Source: JACVRW01 sp035705985 (GTDB lineage: Bacteria > Actinomycetota > Thermoleophilia > Solirubrobacterales > Thermoleophilaceae). From it: a DNA stretch of 10,911 nt. The stretch's first letter is position 1. Every line of letters begins with the position of its first letter. Positions 1 through 5,512 of the stretch are shown here, in pieces. The position numbers and the translations under genes were made by a program. The DNA lies in NCBI GenBank assembly GCA_035705985.1, contig DASSVP010000161.1:1-10911 (forward strand), in the 5' to 3' direction. The notes beneath the pieces were generated by a model. The model ran no database searches and had not been told where the DNA came from. It saw nothing but the letters and a program-made list of their open reading frames with translations.

Positions 1-1274
1 TGGTGGAGCGCTACGGCTTTCTGGGCGGCAACGCGACCGCCGCGCTCGTGATGCCGCTGATGTCGTTCCACAACGAGGTCAGAAGCGCCCGCGACGCGGA
101 CGCGGGCGCACCGCTGCGGCTGCTCCCGACCGACCACGGACCGGGCGAGCCGATGGTCGCCGGGGTGCTCGACGAGCTGCTCGAGCGGCTCGTGGCCGCC
201 GGTGGCGCCGTCACCCCGACGCAGGACACCGGCTACACGGTTCCGATCGACCCCGAGCTGTACAAGCTCGCGCTGCTCGACATGCTGGACGACGCGGGCG
301 TCCACTTCCTGTTCCACTCGCTCGCGAGCGGCGTGGTGGATGCCGGGGTGGTCTTCGAGACGAAGTCCGGGCCGATCGTGATCGAGGCCGGCGTCGTCGT
401 CGACTGCACCGGCGACGGCGACGTGGCCGCCCGGGCGGGCGCCCACTACTCGACGGGGCGCGAGCCGGACGGGCTCACTCAGCCGATGACGCTGATGTTC
501 CGGATGGTGGAGTTCGACCGCGAGGGCTTCGGCCGCTACGCGGAGGAGCACCCCGGCCAGTGGCACGGGGTGCACGGCCTATGGGAGCTGATCGCGGAGG
601 CGCGGGCGGCGGGCGAGCTCGAGTTGCCGCGCGAGGACGTCCTCTTCTTCGCGACGCCGCACGAGCGCGAGCTGAGCGTGAACAGCACGCGCGCCGGCGG
701 GCTCGGGATCGACCCGTGGGAGATCACGCGCGCGGAGTGGTTGGCTCGCCGCCAGATGCGCGAGATCGTTCGCTTCCTGCGGACGCGCGTGCCCGGCTTC
801 GAGGCGTCCTACAACGCGCAGAGCGGCAGCACGATCGGGGTGCGCGAGACGCGCAGGATCGTGGGCGACTACCGCCTCACCGGCGAGGACGTGCTCACGG
901 CCCGCAAGTTCGACGACGCGATCGCGCGCGGTTCCTATCCGGTCGACATCCACGACCCTGAGGGGGAGGGGACCGTGCTCGAGCGGCTGCCGCCGAACGA
1001 GGCGTACGACATCCCGCTCCGCTGCCTGCTGCCGCAGGGGCTCGACCGGGTTATGACGGCGGGGCGTTGCATCTCGGGCACGCACGAGGCGCACTCGTCG
1101 TACCGCGTGACCCCGATCGCGATGGCCACGGGCCACGCCGCCGGCGTCTGCGCCGCTCTCGCGGCCCGCTCAGGCCGAATTCCGCGCCAGGTCGCGGCCG
1201 CCGAGGTCCAGCGCGAGCTGCTTCGCCAGGGCGCCAGCCTGCGCCCCGGCCTGGACGTCCACCGGCCGCCTTAA
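1..1274 (+). CDS. FAD-dependent oxidoreductase (FAD_oxidored family), 5' end missing
   Basis: This is the C-terminal 423 or so residues of a flavoprotein of the FAD_oxidored type. The gene enters from the left edge: the first readable in-frame codon (GTG at base 3) is most likely an internal Val in a 'VERYGFLGGNA' segment, which in this family follows the N-terminal dinucleotide-binding GxGxxG strand, and that strand is not in the window. Visible family segments, numbered from base 3, are DCTGDGDVAARAGA (134-147), IGVRETRRIVGDY (278-290) and the C-terminal MTAGRCISGTHEAHSS (351-366), which continues into an Ala/Gly-rich FAD-contacting helix to about 387. Such proteins are probably cytoplasmic oxidoreductases; the substrate cannot be told. 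It ends at TAA 1272-1274, about 95 bp before the cold-shock gene on the same strand. No frameshift is seen. Confidence 0.9.
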   Translation, partial: VERYGFLGGNATAALVMPLMSFHNEVRSARDADAGAPLRLLPTDHGPGEPMVAGVLDELLERLVAAGGAVTPTQDTGYTVPIDPELYKLALLDMLDDAGVHFLFHSLASGVVDAGVVFETKSGPIVIEAGVVVDCTGDGDVAARAGAHYSTGREPDGLTQPMTLMFRMVEFDREGFGRYAEEHPGQWHGVHGLWELIAEARAAGELELPREDVLFFATPHERELSVNSTRAGGLGIDPWEITRAEWLARRQMREIVRFLRTRVPGFEASYNAQSGSTIGVRETRRIVGDYRLTGEDVLTARKFDDAIARGSYPVDIHDPEGEGTVLERLPPNEAYDIPLRCLLPQGLDRVMTAGRCISGTHEAHSSYRVTPIAMATGHAAGVCAALAARSGRIPRQVAAAEVQRELLRQGASLRPGLDVHRPP

Positions 1275-1279
1275 TCCGA

Positions 1280-1310
1280 TTGGACGTAGACGGTGGATCT
1301 GGACTAGCCT
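1280..1310 (+). promoter_or_regulatory. Candidate promoter for the cold-shock gene
   Basis: TTGGAC at 1280-1285 resembles a -35 box and TAGCCT at 1305-1310 fits the TANNNT pattern of a -10 box. The 19-nt spacer is slightly long. Transcription would begin near 1317 and leave a leader of about 50 nt holding the hairpin at 1323-1342. It lies just after the oxidoreductase stop codon, in the right place for an independent cold-shock promoter. Based on motif matching by eye only. Confidence 0.4.
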
Positions 1311-1322
1311 TTGCGGCGTAAT

Positions 1323-1342
1323 GATCGGGCGCTTGCCCGATC
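1323..1342 (+). promoter_or_regulatory. Perfect 8-bp hairpin in the cold-shock gene leader
   Basis: GATCGGGC (1323-1330) pairs perfectly with GCCCGATC (1335-1342) across a 4-nt GCTT loop. It sits 15 nt before the GGAG ribosome-binding site (1358-1361) of the cold-shock gene and inside its predicted leader. No T-run follows, so it is unlikely to be a simple terminator for the oxidoreductase gene. Structured leaders that control mRNA stability or translation are known for cold-shock genes in other bacteria; that role here is inferred. Confidence 0.5.
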
Positions 1343-1369
1343 GAAGCGCTATGCAGTGGAGTGTCATAC

Positions 1370-1573
1370 ATGGCCACCGGAACCGTTAAGTGGTTCAACG
1401 ACGACAAGGGGTTCGGCTTCATCACACCCGATGAGCCCGGCAAGGACCTCTTCGTCCACTACACCGGCATCGTCGGCGACGGCTTCAAGTCCCTCGCCGA
1501 AGGCGCGCAGGTGTCCTACGACGCCGAGCCCAGTGACAAGGGCCCGAAGGCAGTCAACGTCACGCCGCTCTAG
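1370..1573 (+). CDS. Cold-shock protein, single cold-shock domain
   Basis: A 67-residue protein that is one complete cold-shock domain, the usual length for CspA-type proteins. These bind single-stranded RNA or DNA and act as cytoplasmic RNA chaperones. The N-terminal GTVKWFN strand, RNP1-like KGFGFI (residues 13-18) and RNP2-like DLFVHY (26-31) carry the aromatic and basic residues that contact nucleic acid. The ATG at 1370 is preferred over an in-frame GTG at 1361 because it gives the family-typical MATGTVKWF start and has GGAG at 1358-1361, 8 nt upstream; the GTG would overlap that site. It has its own likely promoter and leader hairpin and is followed by a strong hairpin at 1585-1612, so it is probably monocistronic. 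Whether it is truly cold-induced cannot be read from sequence. Confidence 0.97.
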   Translation: MATGTVKWFNDDKGFGFITPDEPGKDLFVHYTGIVGDGFKSLAEGAQVSYDAEPSDKGPKAVNVTPL

Positions 1574-1584
1574 CGGTTAACGGT

Positions 1585-1612
1585 GGCGCGGCGTCCCACG
1601 GGGCGCCGCGCC
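1585..1612 (+). terminator. Hairpin after the cold-shock gene, probable terminator
   Basis: GGCGCGGCG (1585-1593) pairs perfectly with CGCCGCGCC (1604-1612) around a 10-nt loop that can pair further. It begins 11 nt after the cold-shock stop codon. There is no T-tract, which is common for hairpin terminators in GC-rich actinobacteria. It is the first of three hairpins between convergent genes. Confidence 0.6.
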
Positions 1613-1622
1613 GCTGAGTTCC

Positions 1623-1677
1623 GGGCCCTACAGGGCCCTCAGGGAAATATCAGGGTCGATTCGGGGGCTTTCCCCGA
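1623..1677. terminator. Two further hairpins between convergent genes
   Basis: GGGCCC (1623-1628) pairs with GGGCCC (1633-1638) around TACA, and TCGGGG (1661-1666) pairs with CCCCGA (1672-1677) around 5 nt. With the hairpin at 1585-1612 they make a tandem set that could stop transcription from both sides; the lyase-like gene reads toward them on the minus strand, ending at 1837. None has a clear T-run on either strand. The function is inferred from position. Confidence 0.4.
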
Positions 1678-1711
1678 TGCGCGCGCGCGTGTGCAGGCGG
1701 ATGATGGCGGC

Positions 1712-1891
1712 ATGGAATTCATGTACGAGCACACGGACATTCCGCCGGGCCTAACGCTCGCGGATTGGCGGCGTGCGCGGCCCCGCCCGGAACGGCGGAC
1801 GCTGCTCGCCTCCCTTCGCTCGTCGCTTTCGACGCGTCACCCCTCCCCGGTAGGCGCGTCATATACGGCTCGCTCTTCCACCTCGCGGTAG
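1712..1891 (+). CDS. Possible small hypothetical protein, 59 residues
   Basis: An open frame starting at ATG 1712 (or ATG 1721) and ending at TAG 1889-1891. The first 35 or so residues look protein-like (MYEHTDIPPGLTLADWRRAR, then Arg-rich) and most of those codons end in G or C. The remainder is Ser/Thr/Arg-rich and overlaps the 3' end of the convergent lyase-like gene by 55 bp, so that tail may be a chance extension. There is no good Shine-Dalgarno site; only a GGCGG-like stretch precedes the ATG. It fills most of the gap between the cold-shock gene and the minus-strand cluster. No domain is recognised and no function is proposed. It could equally be a chance frame in GC-rich DNA. Confidence 0.33.
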   Translation: MEFMYEHTDIPPGLTLADWRRARPRPERRTLLASLRSSLSTRHPSPVGASYTARSSTSR

Positions 1892-2583
1892 AGAGGCACC
1901 CCCAGAGGGTGCTCCATCTCCTCCGCGAGGTGGCCGAGCAAGCCCGCGGTCCGCGCCAGCAGCGCGAATCCGCGCAGCAGCGGGATCGGAAAGCCCAGGT
2001 CGGCCAGCGCTGCTCCGGCCACGCCCGCGCCGTTGATCGGCAGCTCGCGGCCGGTCTGCTCCGCGTGCGCGGCGGCCACCGCCCGCAATCCCCGCAGGTA
2101 CCGCCCGGTCAGACCCGTCTCGCCGGCGAGCTCGTATATGCGCGGGGTGCGTGGGTCCTGGACCTTGTGCACCGGGTGTCCGAGCCCCGGAATCCTCCTG
2201 CCCGCCTCGATTTCGCGCGCGACCGCGCCATCCACGTCATCTCCGGCCACGTCGATGAACCGAACCGAGTCCTCGACGACCCCCAGGAAGACGCTGCCCG
2301 CCCCCAGGAGGCCGGCGGCGACAGCCCCCTGTAGCGATTCCGGTGCACCCGTGTGAGTGAGTCGTGCGGCGAGCGCGATCGGCGTCAAGCCGTGATCCGC
2401 GAGCGAGATGAGGACGGCATCGAGCAGTCGCGTCTCGGCAGGTGACGGCATGCGCCGCTGCACCAGCAGGAAGGCCAGCTCGGTGAGCGTGACGTTGCCC
2501 ATGAGCTCGCTTGCGAGGTCGCGGCCCATGACGGTGATGCTGTCGGCGTCCGAGGTGCCGACGGAGGTGCGGAACTCGCTCAT
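1837..2583 (-). CDS. Short citrate synthase/citryl-CoA lyase-like protein
   Basis: A 248-residue protein matching the core of the citrate synthase superfamily but far shorter than citrate synthase (about 370-430), as in citryl-CoA lyases and the lyase domain of ATP-citrate lyase. Recognisable parts are DHGLTPIALAARL (63-75), GLLGAGSVFLG (91-101, where citrate synthase has HGG and ATP-citrate lyase has FGG), IPGLGHPVHKVQDPR (131-145, with the active-site His and the CoA-binding region) and the final LGHLAEE helix. The family segment NVDG, which holds the catalytic Asp, here reads NGAG (184-187), so that Asp is missing. The ATG start overlaps the ligase stop codon in ATGA, so it is translationally coupled to the ligase and probably acts on its CoA thioester product. 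Substrate and direction (cleavage or condensation) are unknown; a non-catalytic or altered chemistry is possible. Confidence 0.88.
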   Translation of the reverse strand: MSEFRTSVGTSDADSITVMGRDLASELMGNVTLTELAFLLVQRRMPSPAETRLLDAVLISLADHGLTPIALAARLTHTGAPESLQGAVAAGLLGAGSVFLGVVEDSVRFIDVAGDDVDGAVAREIEAGRRIPGLGHPVHKVQDPRTPRIYELAGETGLTGRYLRGLRAVAAAHAEQTGRELPINGAGVAGAALADLGFPIPLLRGFALLARTAGLLGHLAEEMEHPLGVPLYREVEERAVYDAPTGEG

Positions 2584-4082
2584 GTGGGGAGCCTATGCTT
2601 CGCGATCCGCCCGGTGGCCGTGTGCGGCAGCTCTCGGAGCGCCTCGTAGAGGCTCGGCACCTTGAAGGCGGTGAGGCGCTGCGCGGCCCAGTCGCGCAGC
2701 TCGTCGAAGTCGGCATCCGCGCCGTCGCGCATCACGACGAACGCCTTGATGTCCTCCTCGGAGAGCTCGGACGGCACGCCGACCACCGCCACCTCGACCA
2801 CGTCCGGGTGCGAGGCGAGCGCCTCCTCGATCTCCGCCGGCGCGACGTTCTCGCCACGCCGCCGGATCACCTCCTTCCTGCGGCCGACGAACGTGTAGGT
2901 GCCGTCCTCGTTCTCCGTCACGAGGTCGCCCGTCTTGAGCCAGCCGTCCGGCGCCAGCACGCGCTCGGTCTCCTCCGGCATGCCCCAGTAGCCCTTCATC
3001 ACCGCCGGGTTGCGGAGCTCGAGCTCGCCGTCCGCATTCACGCGTGCCTCGTTCACCACGCCGAGCCGCGGGTGCTGGCGCGGCGAGCCGAGCGTGCCGT
3101 AGGGCCGGGTGCCGTGCGCCCAGACCGTCCCGTAGGTCGTCTCCGACATCGCGTACCCGGAGGTGAGCTCCAGCCCGAAGCGGCGCTCGAACTCGAGGTG
3201 TCGCTCCTCGGGCGGAGTCGGGCCGGCGTACGCGAGGCGCAGCGGCGTGTCCGCGTCGTCGGGGCGCTCGGGCTGGCGCATGAGGATCTCGAGCATCGCC
3301 CCGATCGCGTTGAACTGCGTGGCGCCGTGGCGGCGCGCGGAATCGAGGAAGCCGCGCGCCGAGAAACGCGGCAGCAGCGCGAGGCTCGCCCGCGCGGTGA
3401 CCGAGCCGAGCACCGAGTACGCCGGCGCGTTTATGTGGAAGAGCGGCAGCGAGGTCATCAGCCGGTCGTCCTCTGCGAGCCCGATCCACCAGGGAAAGCC
3501 CTCGCCCGCCATCGCGTAGGCGCGGTGGGTCTGCGTGACGAGCTTCGAGCGGCCTGTCGTGCCGGAGGTCGGGATCAGCACCGCGGGGTCGTCGTGCGTC
3601 GCAGGGCCGGGGCCGTCGAGGCTGCCCTGCTCGGCGAACAGCTCGTCGAGGTTGGCGTCGGTGACCACGAGCGTCGGTTCGGTCTGCTGCACGAGGCCGT
3701 CGAGCTCCGTGTCCGTCTGGCGCGGGTCCACGCCGAGGTAGATCACGCCGCTGTAGGCGGCGGCCAGCCAGAGGAACACGTAGCGCGGGTCGTTGCGGGC
3801 CGTGGCCAGGACGATGTCGCCCATCGCCAGGCCGTGCCTGCGCAGGCCCGCCGCCACGGCGGCGATGCGTCCGTGCGCCTCCGCGTACGTGTACGCGTCG
3901 TCCTCGAACAGCAGCCAGGTCTTGTCGGGGACGGCCGCGAGCGTCTCCTCGAAGAGCTCGGGGATGGTCCGGTACTCCGCGATGCCCGGACGATACGCAA
4001 GCGAGGGCCCCGGGCCGGCAGGCGCCCGGGGCCCTCGTGCGGGGCACCCGCTAGTGCGCCGGGCCGAAGGCTCCGGGCCCAC
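2580..4082 (-). CDS. AMP-forming acyl-CoA ligase, CaiC-like
   Basis: An adenylate-forming enzyme expected to activate a carboxylic acid with ATP and join it to CoA in the cytoplasm. Numbered from 4082: the phosphate-binding PTSGTTGRSK loop (171-180), GYAMSETT (309-316), KTGDL (383-387), the hinge VGRRKEVIRRRGENVAP (399-415) and the C-terminal HTATGRIAKHRL (487-498). The last motif has Arg492 where the family usually has the catalytic Lys; Lys495 is nearby. It resembles crotonobetaine/carnitine-CoA ligases most, but the substrate is not determined. Start: GTG 4082 is the only ATG, GTG or TTG ahead of the conserved domain, but it lies inside the upstream gene and puts a 14-bp hairpin in the coding region. 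The first 30 or so residues (Pro/Gly/Arg-rich) do not look like protein. Translation more likely begins near 3983, where AEYRTIPELF is preceded by ATC rather than ATG. Overlaps the lyase-like gene by 4 bp. Confidence 0.9.
   Translation of the reverse strand: MGPEPSARRTSGCPARGPRAPAGPGPSLAYRPGIAEYRTIPELFEETLAAVPDKTWLLFEDDAYTYAEAHGRIAAVAAGLRRHGLAMGDIVLATARNDPRYVFLWLAAAYSGVIYLGVDPRQTDTELDGLVQQTEPTLVVTDANLDELFAEQGSLDGPGPATHDDPAVLIPTSGTTGRSKLVTQTHRAYAMAGEGFPWWIGLAEDDRLMTSLPLFHINAPAYSVLGSVTARASLALLPRFSARGFLDSARRHGATQFNAIGAMLEILMRQPERPDDADTPLRLAYAGPTPPEERHLEFERRFGLELTSGYAMSETTYGTVWAHGTRPYGTLGSPRQHPRLGVVNEARVNADGELELRNPAVMKGYWGMPEETERVLAPDGWLKTGDLVTENEDGTYTFVGRRKEVIRRRGENVAPAEIEEALASHPDVVEVAVVGVPSELSEEDIKAFVVMRDGADADFDELRDWAAQRLTAFKVPSLYEALRELPHTATGRIAKHRLPT
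3990..3995 (-). promoter_or_regulatory. Candidate -10 box of the ligase-lyase operon
   Basis: Minus-strand TATCGT (3995 down to 3990) fits TANNNT and ends 6 nt before the ATC codon at 3983 that begins the natural-looking IAEYRTIPELF sequence. The same distance separates the box at 7791-7796 from the membrane-protein ATG. No -35 box is evident, since that region falls in the terminator hairpin. It would give a leaderless transcript starting after that hairpin. Confidence 0.35.
4002..4037 (-). terminator. Strong 14-bp hairpin after the repeat-protein gene
   Basis: CGAGGGCCCCGGGC (4002-4015) pairs perfectly with GCCCGGGGCCCTCG (4024-4037) around an 8-nt loop. On the minus strand it begins 13 nt past the TAG stop (4053-4051) of the secreted repeat protein, exactly where a terminator should be. 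No T-run follows. It lies inside the longest version of the ligase reading frame, which argues that this frame is really used only downstream of about 4000. Confidence 0.7.
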
Positions 4083-4743
4083 CGGGCCCGGGTCGGCCGC
4101 CGTGCGGGGGCGGGGCCGGGCGGGGAAGGTCGGCGAGTGCGTCGGACACCCTCTCCACGTCCACGTCGAGGCGGTCGGCCAGGAACTCCGCGAGCTCCTG
4201 GTGGTGCTGCTCGAAGCGGTCCTCGATCGCGTCCCGGTCGGGCCGGGCCTCGTTCAGCGCCTTGCGGAGCTCGTCCCGCGTCACGTCCAGCTCGGCCGCC
4301 AGCTGTCGCAGCGGGAACCACGCGTGGCGGATGTGCGGCCGCTCCGCACGGCGAACGTCGCCGCGCTCTCCGCGCGCCTCGAAGCGGGTCCTCAACCGGT
4401 CGTCGACCTGCTCGAGCGCGGCGCCGACCCTCGCCACGGGCAGGTCGAGCGCCTCGGCGAGCTTCGTGGCGAACTCCGCACGATGCTCGGCGTGCTCCTG
4501 CTCGTGGAAGGCCAGGAGCGCCTCGCGCAGCTCCGATGCGTCCACGCCGAGCGTGTCCGCGAGGGTGCTGAAGCCGGGTGGCACACCGCGCTCGAACCTG
4601 AGCCCGGAGGAACCGTTCCGGCCGCTCTCGCCGTCGGCGAGAGCGGTGCCGTCATCGGCCTGCGTGCCGAGGCCGTATCCGATGGAGGCGATCGCGAGCG
4701 CGCCGCCCACGACGATCACTGAGGTCCTTCTGTTCCTGTGCAT
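4051..4743 (-). CDS. Membrane-anchored or secreted helical repeat protein, function unknown
   Basis: A 230-residue protein not assigned to a named family. Residues 1-7 (MHRNRRT) are basic and 8-27 form one hydrophobic segment, so it is probably exported, or anchored facing outward, as a signal peptide or signal anchor. The rest is predicted helical and holds four copies of LAxxLxVxxxxLxxAL at 61-76, 95-110, 148-163 and 188-203. Copies 1 and 3 are alike and copies 2 and 4 are alike, so an 85-90 residue unit seems duplicated. His/Glu clusters precede copies 2 and 4 (HEQEHAEHRAE 80-90; EQHHQE 178-183). The C-terminus (208-230) is Pro/Gly-rich. ATG 4743 is chosen because it gives the signal-like N-terminus; the frame stays open to 5064 but there overlaps the response regulator. 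It is transcribed away from a two-component system across a 91-bp control region, so regulation by that system and a CpxP/ZraP-like envelope role are plausible inferences. Confidence 0.75.
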   Translation of the reverse strand: MHRNRRTSVIVVGGALAIASIGYGLGTQADDGTALADGESGRNGSSGLRFERGVPPGFSTLADTLGVDASELREALLAFHEQEHAEHRAEFATKLAEALDLPVARVGAALEQVDDRLRTRFEARGERGDVRRAERPHIRHAWFPLRQLAAELDVTRDELRKALNEARPDRDAIEDRFEQHHQELAEFLADRLDVDVERVSDALADLPRPAPPPHGGRPGPGGPGAFGPAH

Positions 4744-4765
4744 GCCCGCGAGGCTTGCGCTCGCG

Positions 4766-4809
4766 TGTAGGAGGACCGTAAGAGCCGCGTAGGAATCGCC
4801 GAAGAGTCC
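4766..4809. promoter_or_regulatory. Four 11-bp direct repeats, probable OmpR-family operator
   Basis: Four consecutive 11-mers line up without gaps: TGTAGGAGGAC (4766), CGTAAGAGCCG (4777), CGTAGGAATCG (4788) and CCGAAGAGTCC (4799), with consensus near CGTARGARNCG. An 11-bp period is the spacing of PhoB/OmpR-type half-sites, which bind dimers head to tail on one face of the helix. The array fills the middle of the divergent region between the repeat-protein gene (start 4743) and an OmpR-family regulator (start 4835), so binding by that regulator and control of both genes is the natural reading. The repeats are seen directly; the binding protein is inferred. Confidence 0.65.
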
Positions 4810-4827
4810 TGCCCGGCCCGCCAGAAT
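4799..4827 (+). promoter_or_regulatory. Candidate promoter of the two-component operon
   Basis: CAGAAT at 4822-4827 is a fair -10 box 7 nt before the GTG start at 4835, compatible with a leaderless transcript. A 17-nt spacer puts the -35 position at 4799-4804, inside the last 11-bp repeat, and no good -35 hexamer is there. Replacement of the -35 box by the last operator repeat is the known layout of PhoB/OmpR class II activation, which suggests positive autoregulation. Confidence 0.38.
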
Positions 4828-4834
4828 TGCCAGG

Positions 4835-5512
4835 GTGAGAATCCTGATCGTCGACGACGACCGCGCGCTGCGCGATGCGCTGCGGCGCGCGCTGGTGCTG
4901 GGCGGGTACGAGACCGTGCCGGTGGAGAGCGGCGAGGCCGCGCTTGCCGAGATCGCCGAGCGCACGCCGGATGCGGTTGTGCTCGACATCGGTCTCCCGG
5001 ACGTGGACGGGCTTGAGGTCTGCCGGCGCCTGCGCGGGGCGGGGAACCGGGTGCCCGTTCTCATGCTGACGGCGAGGGACGCGGTGGAGGACCGGATCGA
5101 CGGACTGGACGCTGGGGCGGACGACTATCTCGTCAAGCCCTTCGACGTGGGCGAGCTCCAGGCGCGGCTGCGCGCCCTGTTGCGGCGCAGCGCCGCGAAC
5201 GGCGATCCGGCGGACGGGCTCGCGTTCGAGGAGCTGCGGCTCGACCCGGCGCGGCACGGCGTGACCGTGGGGGAGAGCTTCGCCGAGCTCACGCGGACTG
5301 AGTACCAGCTGCTCGAGCTGCTGATCCTGAACGCGCGGCGGGTGCTTCCGCACTCCCTGATCTACGAGCGCGTCTGGGGCTACGACTTCGGGCCGGCGTC
5401 GAACTCGTTGCGCGTCTACGTGGGCTATCTCCGGCGAAAGCTCGAGCAGGCGGGAGCGCGCCCGCTGCTTCACACGGTGAGGGGCGTGGGATACGTCCTT
5501 CGGGAGCCGTGA
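4835..5512 (+). CDS. OmpR-family response regulator
   Basis: A 225-residue two-domain DNA-binding regulator of normal family length. The receiver domain (1-118) has the acidic pair Asp7-Asp8, phospho-acceptor Asp51 in VVLDIGLPDVDG, Thr79 in MLTARD and Lys101 in VKPFD, all the residues needed for phosphorylation and switching. A winged-helix output domain (about 128-223) carries the LTRTEYQLLELL segment, the recognition helix around SLRVYVGYLRRKL (191-203) and the terminal HTVRGVGYVL hairpin. The start is GTG 4835, which gives the canonical MRILIVDDD N-terminus; there is no Shine-Dalgarno site, fitting a leaderless message. Its stop overlaps the kinase start by 4 bp, so the two are co-translated partners. 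Overall it resembles actinobacterial MprA/TcrA-type regulators; the signal is unknown. Confidence 0.97.
   Translation: MRILIVDDDRALRDALRRALVLGGYETVPVESGEAALAEIAERTPDAVVLDIGLPDVDGLEVCRRLRGAGNRVPVLMLTARDAVEDRIDGLDAGADDYLVKPFDVGELQARLRALLRRSAANGDPADGLAFEELRLDPARHGVTVGESFAELTRTEYQLLELLILNARRVLPHSLIYERVWGYDFGPASNSLRVYVGYLRRKLEQAGARPLLHTVRGVGYVLREP

Noticed and set aside
1677..1695. 19-nt alternating purine-pyrimidine run (mostly GC repeats) that could adopt Z-DNA
   Set aside because: Short alternating GC runs are expected by chance in DNA this GC-rich, and no gene feature depends on it.
2595..4571. A 658-codon plus-strand frame opposite the ligase and repeat-protein genes
   Set aside because: It is the shadow of two well-supported minus-strand genes; its composition is Arg/Gly/Ala-rich and no motif is visible.
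4744..5064. N-terminal extension of the repeat protein up to 5064
   Set aside because: It would run antisense through the response-regulator start and bury the signal-like hydrophobic segment inside the protein; ATG 4743 explains the sequence better.
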